Shown in pieces: positions 32,117-44,148 of a stretch of DNA of 64,000 bases. How positions within the stretch are numbered: position 1 is the stretch's first letter; every line of letters begins with the position of its first letter. The notes beneath the pieces were generated by a model. That model was not told the origin of the DNA. It did not search any database and saw nothing but the letters and a program-made list of their open reading frames with translations. The position numbers and the translations under genes are program-made. Origin of the DNA: Gnetum montanum (taxonomy: Eukaryota; Streptophyta; Gnetopsida; Gnetales; Gnetaceae); NCBI GenBank assembly GCA_015680685.1, contig MNCI01022530.1, positions 162,474-226,473 of the forward strand, given 5' to 3'.

Positions 32117-33199
32117 TAAAGCCCTAAAATGACAGATTTTTATAGTAGTTTGAGATAGTTATACAGGGCGGGAATCGCTATTGCGCGTATTACCAGCAGA
32201 CCGACACATTTACAGTTATCTCGTTCACCCGAACTAATTCCACACTTCTACATTTGCCACATTGGGGTACGCCTTATTAGTAGAAGGTCGTGTTAGAAGG
32301 TAGTGCAAGGGTTATAAGGTAGTGGTATAAGGTAGTGCAAGGGCCAAGTCCCCTCAGGCGATCGGAGCCTTGTGGAGGCTGCCGCGGGGTTACCTCCAGA
32401 GTGGAAGGCGGTAGCCGCTTCAGGGCCTTAGCCTCATGTAAGGTTTAGTATGATTGCGCGTAGCATTGCTACTCCAAGGTCCAGTTAGGGGAAGCCTAAA
32501 TTGACATGATCACTGTTACGTACGTTACAACAAACCCTTGCAGGTTAGTTACATACTTTACAACAGGTTTGGGTTATATCCACACAGCTGGGATGGTATA
32601 CCTCGGCGGGTTATATTATAGTGAAATTGCTACCAAGGGACAATTTTTGGATTTATGTCCAGACGTTACACTAAAAGGCTAGATGGGAAGCCACCGTTCG
32701 GCGAGAGCGGGAGTCATTTGCTAGATTTAGTCGGGGACCAGAGCGGGGTGAGAGGTCGGGTTCAGGTCAGTAAGCACAAGTCCGTCAGCAACTATTTATG
32801 GCGGCATGGACAATAGGGTGCTATACTATTAAAATCCGCAAGCAGGATATTTCTTTATGATAGTCTGGATCACCGCGGGTCTGGGGTAACACTAGTTATA
32901 GAGTTACCTGTATTACCGCTATCAGGATATTTGACAACTGCAGGTCTAGGGTAACACGAGTCGAGTTAACAGCTATGGGGTACTTACCTTTCACTTTATT
33001 TTATACGACATTATTTTGCATTGCATTGTCCTAATGCTAGGTCAGCTTAGACTGACCGCGTAGACACATAGCTATGTATTTTATACGATTTTCATAATCC
33101 TAGGTCGGCTGAAATTCATCGTTATACTGACAGCGATGGGTCGCTCTTTACCGTACAGCCCTGCCATCTTATGAAAGTACAAGTGAAGTCTCGTAGGTA

Positions 33200-33460
33200 C
33201 ATGATGTACTATGATTACAAAACCAAGTTCCCATAATGATAGGAAAGTTCTTGTTGCAATTGTTGACCTCAATTACCAAGAAGTCATCAGGATAAAACCA
33301 TCCAAAAATAATGGTCACAATGTTCTTCATCAATCCCAAAGGAACAATGATGGATTGGTTTGCTAACTCTAGAATGTCATTTTTCTTGTGAGGTGGCAGG
33401 TTCCAGGCTGTGTACATTTCATAAAAAATTAGATTCATGCCTAACCCTGAATTAAGAAGT
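33200..33460 (-). pseudogene. Protease of copy F, broken
   Basis: Minus strand: LLNSGLGMNLIFYEMYTAWNL, given here as the active-site motif NSG followed by MNLIF, then VPLGLMKNIVT and NFPIIMG. Copy E has LLDSGSEVNLI, so the catalytic Asp is Asn here (G to A). Reading is lost after FPIIMG, where the foreign block begins. Confidence 0.7.
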
Positions 33461-33799
33461 GCTTTGCATGGGTTATTTTTGGAAATCTGTAGTTTCCTAG
33501 GAATATTGGTAGCCTTGATCTAATTAGATATGGCATGATTTATCGTGACTATGTGGGCCTGAGGAGATGTTTGGCTTAAAGGGACCTCGATAGGGTTTAA
33601 TGTAGAGGATGGAGGATAGATAAGGTGTTTGGCCACATTGGTCTATGAGGGCTTTTTAGGAATTTTGTTGTGGAAGAATGACCTCTTCCAAGATCATTGT
33701 TTCAAGCCGTCTTTATGTTGACAACTCTAGTAGTGATTTGTTGCTATGGCTGAGCGAGAATTTTACCCTAGATGGAGTAGGTGGTAGCTGTGTTAAGGG

Positions 33800-35640
33800 T
33801 GGAGGAAGATGTGCAGGAATAGGAGGATAAGGATAAAAGGTGGTCTCCCTCCTTGCATGTGAAGAATGAGTTTGATAATAATTAGGAGGGTAGTAGTGAG
33901 ATTGGAAAGTAGAAACATGGCTAGAAGAGTCACATGGAGACAGAGGTTACTGAACGTGATACCCATATGGATCAGGTTGTTGGTAATGGTATTTTTGCCT
34001 TGGTGGTGCCACCCATGACTGTGGTTGCTGCCACTATTGATACTGCTCATATGGTTGTGATGAAGTTCCACTTGGATAATACTATTTTTGTTGGTGGAAT
34101 TACCTAGAATTGCCTTGAGGATAAGACAATCTTCTAGGTGTTTACCTTTGTGCTAGTCGTGGATTCAAAGTGTACACCCCATACTCTTGTAAGTGCAACA
34201 CTATGGGACAACATCCCTTAGGATGTTAATAATGGCAGATGCCACACCCACCATCATCATCTAATTCACTTCCTACAACTTCCTCTATTGCAGCAATCTT
34301 GCCCTTACCTCTTTGATTGGCACATTCAGCTTCCTTTCATATTTAGCACTCACAATTACTACCTTGTTTGTTGAACTCTTCAACAATTTTGAGGATAACT
34401 TGAAATATGCTATTCATGGAGTCCCATAACTGATCAACCTTAGCTATAATTTTAGATTAAAATTTTTGAAGCGGTAAGGTTTTCTAATTCCCAACCTCAT
34501 CAAGTACTAATTCTTCCTCACTATCACAAAATCAAACCTCCCTTTTGCAAATGGAAAGATCATGGTTGTACTCTTTTGCACTTTTTTGTTTTCTTAATTC
34601 TCCTTTCTCTTTAGCTACCTACTCAATCAATCTTTGGATCTAACAAGCACTTAATTCTAACAGTTGTTCTTGGGCATAGACGCCAAGGGTTCTTCTCATT
34701 TCTGATCGAAGCCCATTTACAATGTGGCGAAGTTGGTCCAGTTGAGAATTGCCAAGGTTAGGACATCTATGAAATAATGAATAGTATCAGCCTATGGTAG
34801 CATCCAAGGGTTCATTTATTCCTTGTTTCTATCCTTGGATTTGCCTCCTCAAGTTGGACACTCAAGAGTACATCTAATATTTGTCATTGAATAATTCAAG
34901 CATTGTACTCCACCATCTAATAGATTCTAGTTCTAAGGATTGGTAGTAGTTTTCTGCTTCTTTAATGAGTGTTCTTCAAAACAACTTAAGCTTTTGCCAC
35001 TCATTTTCTATATTCTGCAAGGTACATGCATTTTGAAAAGCTTGGAGATGGTTATGCAAATTTGAGTTATATCCCCCTTCGAACCGAGGAATGTTGTTCA
35101 TGTCTAGTCTTTTGATTTGACTATCCTTTATGTGCCTTGTGGGAATTCTCACTACCTCTACAATGTTGAGCATACTTCAGGTCGCAAGCAAAGGCTCATC
35201 AAGGCCATGATTCTGGTGCCTACGATGCTCTCTACTATTGCTTCATTCATGGCAGTAGGTCTCTTTTGAATGCTAGCGCCCTTAATCTTGACTTACTTGA
35301 TGGTCCCTTCGGACATTTTGTTCTTGTTGATCATCTCCATCATGGTCGCATCCCCTACGATTGAGATTAGAAAAGAAGAAGAAGAAGATGATGATAAAGG
35401 TGAAGAGGAAGGAGGACTAGCACCATCACAGTGCCTACTACCCCCCCTCTTTAGTGGTTGCAGCCATGATCGTGATCTTATTTCTTGTTCGCATCCTTGC
35501 CCTGACTCTTCTCTTTGGATCCTCCTTTGTTATTGGATCCATTCTTACCAAATCTAGGATTGTGGATCATGGATTGTAGGTTCTAGTTTTGACCTCCTTC
35601 ATTGAAGTCAAAGAGAAGAATTTCATTGAATGGAAAATCC
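33800..35640 (-). pseudogene. gag of copy F
   Basis: Minus strand: LDMNNIPRFEGGYNSNLHNHLQAF, given as DMNNIPRFEGG then HLQAFQNACTLQNIENEW, matches MNNIPKFVRGY and HLQAFHDVYVLHNIENGW of copy D. A zinc knuckle region (CGICHY-type, near 34230) and a Pro/Tyr/Gln-rich tail follow. Stops and frameshifts are frequent. Confidence 0.65.
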
Positions 35641-36196
35641 CTAGAGAAGGGTTCTCCACCATCTTTTGGGTACAAGAAGTATGAGAAATTAGTAAACCAC
35701 TTTTCCTTCACAAATTCATAGCATTATTCTAGCTGGTGATCCCTAAGATGTTGTGCCTTAGTGGGATGATAATCCTGGGCATCACTATCCTACACAACAT
35801 ACTCAGCATGAAGTCTTTGGAGACCTAATCAGATAAGCATTTGTTGGAGCATTGCAAGAATGGATTGATCTAATGGCAACACAATGTTGCCCTTCATGTC
35901 ATGCCATCACAGTAGTTCATCCTGGTGTAGGATGAAGGTGAAATTGGGTACATACTTATCAAGATGAGCATATATCACTTTGTATTGTTGGGGCACTTGC
36001 TGATGTACTTCATCAAACTTGGGTAGAGAATCACTCCTGTGAGAAGAATACATATTGTGTTAGAAAAATAAAAATGCAGTGTGCTATTTAAAATTGTTGT
36101 AGTTATTTTTAAAGTATGATCTGATTTTAATGTTCATTCCAACAATCTGAATAAATTTTCACTAGTCCTAGATAGTGCACATAACAACTAAAAGGT

Positions 36197-36214
36197 CCTA
36201 AACAATGACACCAA
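36197..36214 (-). other. Primer-binding site of copy F
   Basis: The minus strand reads TTGGTGTCATTGTTTAGG, directly after the LTR end. It matches the plant tRNA-Asp-type site TGGCGCCGTTGCCGGGG apart from mostly C-to-T and G-to-A changes, as expected of old methylated DNA. Confidence 0.65.
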
Positions 36215-36705
36215 TGATGAATGACGAGGTACCCCTATGCCCAACCATATGAATCACAAGTGTTCACGTATGATCCAATCGAATTCCATAGACCTTAAGT
36301 TCTCAAGTGCATTGGTTCAAAGACGTGAAATCTAATTGGGATGATCATTGTCTTCTCTGTTCCACTCGTGAGGTACAAGTTTATGGTTAAGTGTAATTGA
36401 GGTATATGATTGTTATCATTTTATGTTTTATAAATTTAATATCCAGAGCAAGAATAAAAGGTAAGGTAATTTAATATCTAATTAATCTACTACCTAGCTA
36501 GCCTAACACGAGTGCTTGTTCCCACTTTCCAGACACATCTTGAACACATATAGTACTGCTAGGTTACTAAATGTTAAGCATTTTTGGGTTACCAAGTGCT
36601 ACATGTATGCTCAAAGTGGTTGTGCTTGTGTTCATTAACTAAAAATTAATTACTTAATTAAAATGCATTAAGGTAAAGTGCATGAATATTAAATGCATTG
36701 AAAGA
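36215..36705 (-). repeat. 5' LTR of copy F, first part
   Basis: On the + strand it starts TGATGAATGACGAGGTACC and is interrupted by H at 36706. It continues at 45700 and ends GACTCATCA at 46013. The intact length would be about 805 bp. Confidence 0.85.
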
Positions 36706-38187
36706 TGAAACACCACAAAAATTTAGGGTACCGCTTCTTGGCTACAAATTTGGCTAAGTGTCAGAACGATGATACTTTTTGCAAATTTTTCTAAGTGCTG
36801 GGACTATGCTTTCCACTACAGTAGAGTGTAGTTAGCTTCAATGGCAAGTCTTCTACAATTTTGGCTAAGTATTTGAATGAGGTCATAGCTACAAATTTTC
36901 CTAAGTGTTGGACTATGCTCCCATTGTAGTCAACATAGTTTGCACTAGTAGTTCAAATCTGTAGAATTTTTCAAAGTATAGCTATTATGCTGTACACTAT
37001 AGCTGCTACGCTCTAGAGCATAGCTAGCATATTCAACACATAAATGACTAGTTTTGTAGAATTTTTTAAGTGTTGTGCTATGCTTCCATTGCCCCTGCTA
37101 CACTCTAGAGTGTAACCAGCACCTTAGCGACTAGTTTGCCTAAGTGTCAAGCCAAAAGTTATCAAGCTAGCTTGGGATGGAAGAAATAGATTGGCAAATT
37201 TTTTATGCTCTAGAGTGTAGCTAGCATAGCTTGCATAGGGACACCAACTTCTGCAAATTTCTCTAAGCGTTAGTGCTACACTCTCCTTATTTACCCCAGA
37301 GTGTAGCCCCACCCACTGCATTGCCACGTGGCACTTGATCTGCATTTTGGGCTAACCCTAACCCTATAAATACTCCTAGACCCCCAATGGTTTGGGGGTT
37401 AGTAGTTTGCACTTTCATTTGGCATTTGGCATTTTGGCATCTTGGCACTTAGCTCTATGGGTGAATGAGACCTAGAGCACACCACACTGGCAGAGAGGCA
37501 TAACTACACCGCATGATACACCATAGCCCCGTTGCAACCTTGCATCACATGGTACACCGTGGCCCCATTACAGCCCTATAGAACATCGCATGGTACATTG
37601 CAATGGCCAACTTGGTAAGCACGATTCATCATGGTAAGTGCCACACTTCACGGCTTGACATCATTGAGATTGTGACTATGCTCCCATTGTGCCTATTGTA
37701 CATTGTGTACCTTTTGAGAACCTTTTGGAGTTAACTACACTCCCATTTGGGGTGGTGTTCCATTTCTCTCTCCTATTTGTAACATTTTTTTTGCATGTTT
37801 CTTGCATCTTTTCACATTTTTTCACATGTTGTCACATTGTACTATGCTCAGGCAGTGGTCTTTGTGAGTTGACATCCACGTTTTAGTTGAAACCCTTAGC
37901 TATGCTCACCCCCATTCCATGGCTACGCTCTACACTTAACATCACAAAACACTGCTTTGACAATTAGCACCATTTTTCATTGTTTACATTTGCATTTTGG
38001 CTAACCATGCCACCCCTGGTTACATCTAATGCCTCGATTGTAGTTGGTAAAGTCCCTATTTGATCGACAAGATCATCCAAGGCACTCCACCTCTATTTTC
38101 CAGCAAGGCTCTCATGTGAAGATAGGGTTAGGCTGTGTGCCCATGAACCCCTTGGTGTTCCAGCCACTGACATTTTTAGTTGTTATA
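36706..38187 (+). repeat. 5' LTR of element H
   Basis: 1,482 bp. U3 is built from repeats of ATTTTTCTAAGTG and ...CTCTAGAGYRTAGCTAGCA palindromic units. G-box CACGTG at 37325-37330, TATAAATA at 37365-37372, then GGTTTGGGGGTT. The same elements occur in the other LTR. Confidence 0.92.
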
Positions 38188-38439
38188 GTTTTTGGAGCTA
38201 AAATGAGGGCCTCACCATTTTCTTCTACACTTTCTGATTGTTATTTTGCATGCTTTTTCCACCACCAATTGGTGTAGATTGGACCCCATTATTGGTTCCC
38301 CTGAAACCTTGCTGGATAAAATCCAAAGCATATCTTTGGTAGTTAACCAAAATTCTAGGCATTCATGACAATGTAGTTGGCTCTCAGCATAAAGAGCATA
38401 GTTGACTCCAACGTAGCAAGCGTAGCACTAGAGTTAGCT

Positions 38440-38765
38440 ATTTTCAATAGCTTTCATAGTTAGCATTTTTTCTGCATTTCCATATTTAGCATTTTTTTTT
38501 TGCATTTTCATACTTAGCATTTTTTTTGCATCTTCATACTTAGCCAAATTTTTGCAGTTTCATACTTTGCCAAATTTCTACAGTTTCATACTTAGCCCAT
38601 TTTTTAAAGTTTTACACTTAGTTAATTTTTTGCAATTTCCATACTTAGCCATTTTTCTGCATTTTTACACAACCATTTTTCTACATTTTTGTACTTAGCC
38701 ATTTTTCTGCTACTGATAGACTTAGTCAATTTTTTTGCAATTTTTAGAGTTTGCCATTTTTTGTA
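38440..38765. repeat. ~30-bp imperfect tandem repeat in H
   Basis: About ten units of CATACTTAGCCATTTTTCTGC followed by ATTTT, with variants. Its words resemble the LTR's own TTTTTCTAAGTG repeats in reverse complement. Confidence 0.75.
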
Positions 38766-39699
38766 AACAACAACTCTCACAACTTGATCTGTGAACATGA
38801 ATCTACACCAACCTTCCACATTAGTGTCTAACACATTTGACACCACGATCCACCCAAAGCATGTTGTGCTAAGCCATGAACAATACAATTTTATTTGTGC
38901 CAAAATCCAAGTAGGATTACCAGTGGATTAGCTTGACTTGAAGGAAAAACAAGACTACAAATGAGTCCACTAAAATAAATAGGAATCAACCCTTCCTTCT
39001 TCGACATAATCCCACTCATGGAATCCTACCACCAACTATTTTCCTAACTTATTCACGCAAATGAGTATGATGTAGGAAAAACCTATGAGGAAGCCTCATA
39101 GGAGGAAGAAGATGAGTTCGAGGCCTACTCCAAACGTGAGAGACCCTTCTACACCGTCTTCCAACAATTGCTCCCTAGTATGGTCCCTCCTTGGCTCAAT
39201 TCACCCATCCTCTTCGAGATGGTGACTATGCTAATTTAGCCTTTCTTGCAAGCGACCACTACATTTGCCCAATCCTATGCTCATGCAAGGGCCACCTCCT
39301 AGTCCTAGATGATTTAGGCATCCTACATCCTACTTATCTCATTGGCATCTACAACATTTATCCAACCCACTCGTGTGTGGCCCACCTTGGTCACCACACC
39401 CATCCCTCAACCAACACATCAACTAAACCCATCTGCTATGAAGTTAAATTGGAAATAATCATCTGTTATGACATTAAACTAGCAAACTCTGTAACCAAAA
39501 ATTTGATCCTATGTTGTACAACCAACACAAGGCCAGCTAATGCAATCTGTTAGCATATCCCCAAGCTTGGATTAGGCATTCTAGTTGATCAAAAGTTTGA
39601 TGAAGGAGATCAACCGACTCAAAGCTGCCTCTTCCGAAATCATCAAGGTGGTGGATTTCTACCAGAACGATCCCTAAAGTCCTATGGTACCACCCCCTA

Positions 39700-40700
39700 A
39701 CTCTTTCAACTAGGGTCCCACTACCTCAACTCACCAAGTACAACAGTGAAGGAGACCCCAATGCACACTTGGTCACATTCAGATCTAGGTGCCTACTCCT
39801 TCAAGCCTAGCCACATGCCATCATGTGTGTGTTCCCTGTGTTACTCACTAGCAAGGCCTTAGATTGGTATTGTGCGCTACCCAAGGCCTCAATCTCTTCT
39901 TTGAAGGATCTCATAAGCCAGTTTGTGACATGTTTCAAGTACAAGCTAAAGCCTGAAGCAACTCTCGACTAGCTCATGTAGGTCAAGCAAGGGCCCTTAA
40001 AGCCCATGCAAAAATTCCTTTAATGGAACACCGCATTGAGAAAAATGCATGAACCCCTAGCAGAGACACACCTACTAGCCATCTTCAAGGGTGCAGTAAA
40101 TGGCTTCATCAAGTCCAAACTATATTACCTGGCCTCGAAGTCTCTCAGCCAAGCCGTTGCCCAAACAAAGGGCATAGAGAAGGCAACACAAGCTAGTAAT
40201 GACTTAGCCTACCTGGCCTACAAAAACCAACATGCATGTAAGCAAAATGAAATAGTGGCAATAGTGAATGCAAGTACAAAAGCAACCACTTAAGGCCCGA
40301 CAACTAAGTAGCCCAAGGCCTAAGCTCACAAAGTCGCCAACTCTAGCATTGACTCGCCTACATTGGTAGGGGCCCCCTAAGGCCCAACTTTGAGCAAAAG
40401 CATTGCTCAAAGTATACACTACCATTGATGGAACTCTTTGAACTATTAAAACAACTCTTGAAGGTTGGGCGAATCCAATATAAACACATATCAAAGATTA
40501 CTTGCCAAAAACATGACAGGTATTGCGAACTACTGAGAAACCCCATCTCAGTAGTACCAAATGAGCCCCTAGTCCCACAACACTTTAAGTTGGACCAATA
40601 CTGTCATTACCATTAGATGTATGATCATAATATGGACAATTGTCATGCTTTGTAGGATGACATGTAAAGAATGATAGAATGAGACCAATTGGTGCTTGAC
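39700..40700 (+). pseudogene. gag of element H
   Basis: The retrotransposon gag domain is clear: GDPNAHLVTFRSRCLLLQA, then SKALDWYCALPKASISSLKDL, ISQFVTCFKYKLKPEATLD and AETHLLAIFKGAVNGFI. A zinc knuckle at 40599-40640 reads CHYHxMYDHNMDNCHAL. Several in-frame TAG/TAA codons stand at likely Gln or Trp codons. The N-terminal limit is unclear; coding may begin near 39000. Confidence 0.8.
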
Positions 40701-41647
40701 ATAGTAAGCCAATCCAACGTAGATGATGCCCCCTACGTCATAAACTCCATTAGTGTAGGTGGCAAGTCTAAACTTGTGAAATAACCTTTTGTGATTCATG
40801 TGCCTCCTAGCAAGGCAAGGATCCCCTCGGCCTCCACAAGTAAGAGGCCCTCCTTTGTTATCGAAGTGTAACCTTGTGCACCCACAACATCCTTTGTGGT
40901 CAAGGTCCCATAACAATCATCCAGTAAGACATTAAACTAGCAACCAAACCAATTGTCCATTGAGACATTAAACTAGCATGACATAGCAACAAAAATTGCT
41001 AAGCAACCTTTCATCATTAAGGTGCCATAATGAGTTGGCCTTGCAACAACTCCTAAACCACCGTTTGTCATAAGGGTGCCACAATGTGATGGTCCCTCAC
41101 CTACCTGAAGCCCAATAGTGGGCAACATCTTCGTCTCTCCTCCTTCAAGGGTTGACTCCACTAGCAACCTAGGTAGGCCTACCAAATGACAATGGAAGAG
41201 GATGAACGAGCACCTCACAACCCCCATGGCCAAAGCAAAGTCCATAACCAACAAGCAACAACCAAAAACTAGGGTCCTTGCACCCAAGCAAGCCAAGCAA
41301 CCCAAGTCCAAGTCCCCTTTGCAAGAAATCTGTCTCTCAAGCCGCATGGAGGAAGTCAAGGCCAACACAACGATTGATGACAAGGACTTCATAGTTGCAC
41401 TAACCTAGGTGAAACAAACATGCAAGCAAAAGAAGACAACATTGAGCTTGTACGACCTGGTCATGACCTCATCTACTCACCACCAAGTGTTGTTCCAGAT
41501 GTTAGCCTCCATTCCTATTATGGAGGACACTTTGCAGATGAGAACACCATTCATGCAATGATGTTGCCCCCTGCATCACAGGAATCAGATTCAACATCCC
41601 TAATGTTTTACGATGATGTAGTTAAGGTCAACCCTGAATGAGGGGAG

Positions 41648-42081
41648 GTCACTACAACTCCACTATCCATTAGCATATGTGTTGGGCAATGCATGATCCA
41701 TAGAGTGCATATTGATGATGGTGTAGTAGCAAACGTAGTCCTGTACTCTATCATCGGCAAGCTAGGCCTAGCAGATGAAATTAGGCCAACCAAAACTATG
41801 TGTCTAAAATCCTTCAACAGATCATGCATCATCATTGAGGTACAATCAACTTAGCCTTTGTGGCAAAAGAACAATTCCCCACTAGCGCAGATTTCACTGT
41901 CATAGAGGAGATGCTAAGCTTCAACCTAATCCTGGGTAGGCCTTGGCTAGCTCAACTATGGGTTGTCTTCTCTCCCATCCACCATGAAGTGCACCTTCCA
42001 TACAAAGGTGGTCAAGTTATCATCCATGCTGAAAACAGCTCCTCTCCATGTATCCACAACATAAGCATGGAGCAAGTGTAG
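41648..42081 (+). pseudogene. Aspartic protease of element H
   Basis: HRVHIDDGVVANVVLYSIIG is the active-site region, with D-D-G where D-S/G-G is usual. LSFNLILGRPWLAQLWVVFS and HEVHLPYKGGQVIIHAEN are the typical flap-to-C-terminal segments of Tat/Ogre proteases. It is broken by a frameshift near 41850. No RT follows. Confidence 0.75.
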
Positions 42082-42089
42082 AAGGTGAA

Positions 42090-44148
42090 ATTTCTTGGTG
42101 ATGCATCTGTAGTAACCAATGCAACACATAAGGCTGACACACTTGAATAAGCCATTAGAGCCAACATTCTCCCAGAGGACCTTAGGCCCTACATGTCCCC
42201 TGATCCAAACCAGATTAGGAAACAACTACTTAATCAAGGCACTTCCTTGGTTGAAAATACACTAGGTGCTTGCCTACCCCTTGTCTCCACTTGCCGTGCA
42301 TTTTTGACTTTTTTTTGCATTGCACTAACTTACGCATTTACATTTTTCCTGCTCGCTTAGATCATACATTTTGTTTTGTTCATGAATTTTTTGCTTTGTT
42401 TACACATTCATTAACTTAGCTTATGCATTACATTTGAAAAAATTCAAAAATACATAAAAATCATAAAACTAAAAGTGCAAAAAACACGTGGCCCAAAATG
42501 ACCTTAAACTAGCAATGGCCTGAAATGGCTCAAAACTAGCAACACTCAATGGCTTGAAATGGCCTTAAACTAGCAGTGGCCTGAAATGGCTCCAAACTAG
42601 CAACACTTAATAGCCTGAAATGGCCTTAAACTACTATTGCAACCTGGATAGCCTGGAAAGATCTAAAACTATCACTATTCCCATTGCTTTCCTTTCAGTT
42701 GTGCATTTTAAATCTATTTATGATAGGTGCCACTTGATGTTGTTTTTCCAGTTGATTTTTGTAGGATCTTGCAGGCACATAGCATGACTATGCATGCAAC
42801 ATCGCACCTCACACAAGCAAGGTAGGTACTCATCTGCCATGACACAAAACTAGCAGAGATAGTTTGCTATGACTATAAATTGGCATAGATCATCCTTAGG
42901 TCATGATGTTAAACTAGCACAATAGCTCATCTACTACGACATTAAACCAGCACCTCACAGTCTACTAGGATGTTAAACTAGGTTCATCATATAAAAGGAC
43001 CGTAAACCAGGTTAGCACATTTGCACCATTCTACTGATCTTATGGAGCACTTGCCATTGGTGCAACCTTTGGAGGACTTGCATCATCATTGCCTTGGCAC
43101 TTTCATTAACTTCCTGAGCACTTGGAACTAGTATAGCATTTGATGCATTTGTAGCATCTTTGCATCCAACACTTGTAGCATCTTCACATTTGGCACTTGC
43201 ATTTGCATTTCATGTTGTGTGGTCTTTTGTCTTCTTAGAGTTTTGTTCGCAAGACAAAGCCTCAGAGGCGATTGTGCAAAGATGCATCTCATCATAGTAG
43301 CAAGTTGCCATATCACTCTGATGTGCATGATTGGACTAGTTAAGCCACTCAAGAGTGCACATTCCCCTAGTCTTGTTACATCCTATTCACATCCACTCCT
43401 TCATCCCAATAGCCTCTTATCCCCCACATACTCATGATTGCACATCTCTCAGATGCATGTGCGCTGTGACGCATATGGCATTCTCTTTACATCAACCGTA
43501 GAACCCAAGATAGACATAACACAACTCATCCCATGGAAAGCCTCTATTGGTGGGTGAAAGCCCTAGTGGATGTAACACAACTCATCCTAGGGAGGAAACA
43601 CCTATCCTACAAGCATGATGTAGTTGCATCAAAGTAAAGCCTATCTTGTAGCACGCAGTCCACTCGATGGCCAACACCTTGCAGATGACATTTTGCAATA
43701 TGCAAAACCCAATGAAGGTTCACCTTACAGCAAAGCAACGAAGCAAAAAACAAAAAAAAAAAAAGAATGGAGAAAAGCACATCCCTAAGAAAATTGATAG
43801 CACTACAGTTTTGCAATTGGCCCAGCCTTGGATTGACTTTGACTCTCTCATGAGCACTTGGATGAGAGGTTAATGTTTTAGGAGCAAGCCACTTTATGCC
43901 ATGGTCACTGTCAGCCATGCTGACTTTGCATCTTGCATTATGATACACTATTTGCATTTCATCTTGCTTGCTTACATTTCATCTCCCTAGCATTGCCTAC
44001 ACCCTTTGCCCTTAGCATACCCTTACCCACAGCACTCTTGAACATGGCAGAATGACACCTGATTGGTACCATGTCTACTATGGTGTTTTACAATTCTTTG
44101 TTGACATCTCTTGGACCACTCCTCCAAATGTCAATAAAGAGGGGCCAA
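42090..44148 (+). other. Non-coding 3' half of element H
   Basis: Takes the place of pol. It contains a tandem block at 42490-42640 (GGCCTGAAATGGCTCAAAAC-like units) and many copies of TTAAACTAGCA. No coding sequence recognised. PPT at its end. Confidence 0.6.

Larger units (their letters stand above)
28960..33170. other. Organelle-like block of higher G+C inserted in the protease of copy F
   Basis: Composition differs sharply from both sides: higher G+C, no A+T runs, many mixed words such as ACCCGGCATAACGCCTGTGCC. No protein or RNA gene is recognised. It looks like plant mitochondrial intergenic DNA, so a NUMT is my first guess, but this rests on feel, not on a match. On the minus strand, protease sequence FPIIMG ends just right of it (33230) and KKKKVPCI resumes just left (28915-28935); copy E has these ~45 residues apart. 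The block therefore entered after F did. Exact ends are uncertain by about 50 bp. Confidence 0.5.
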
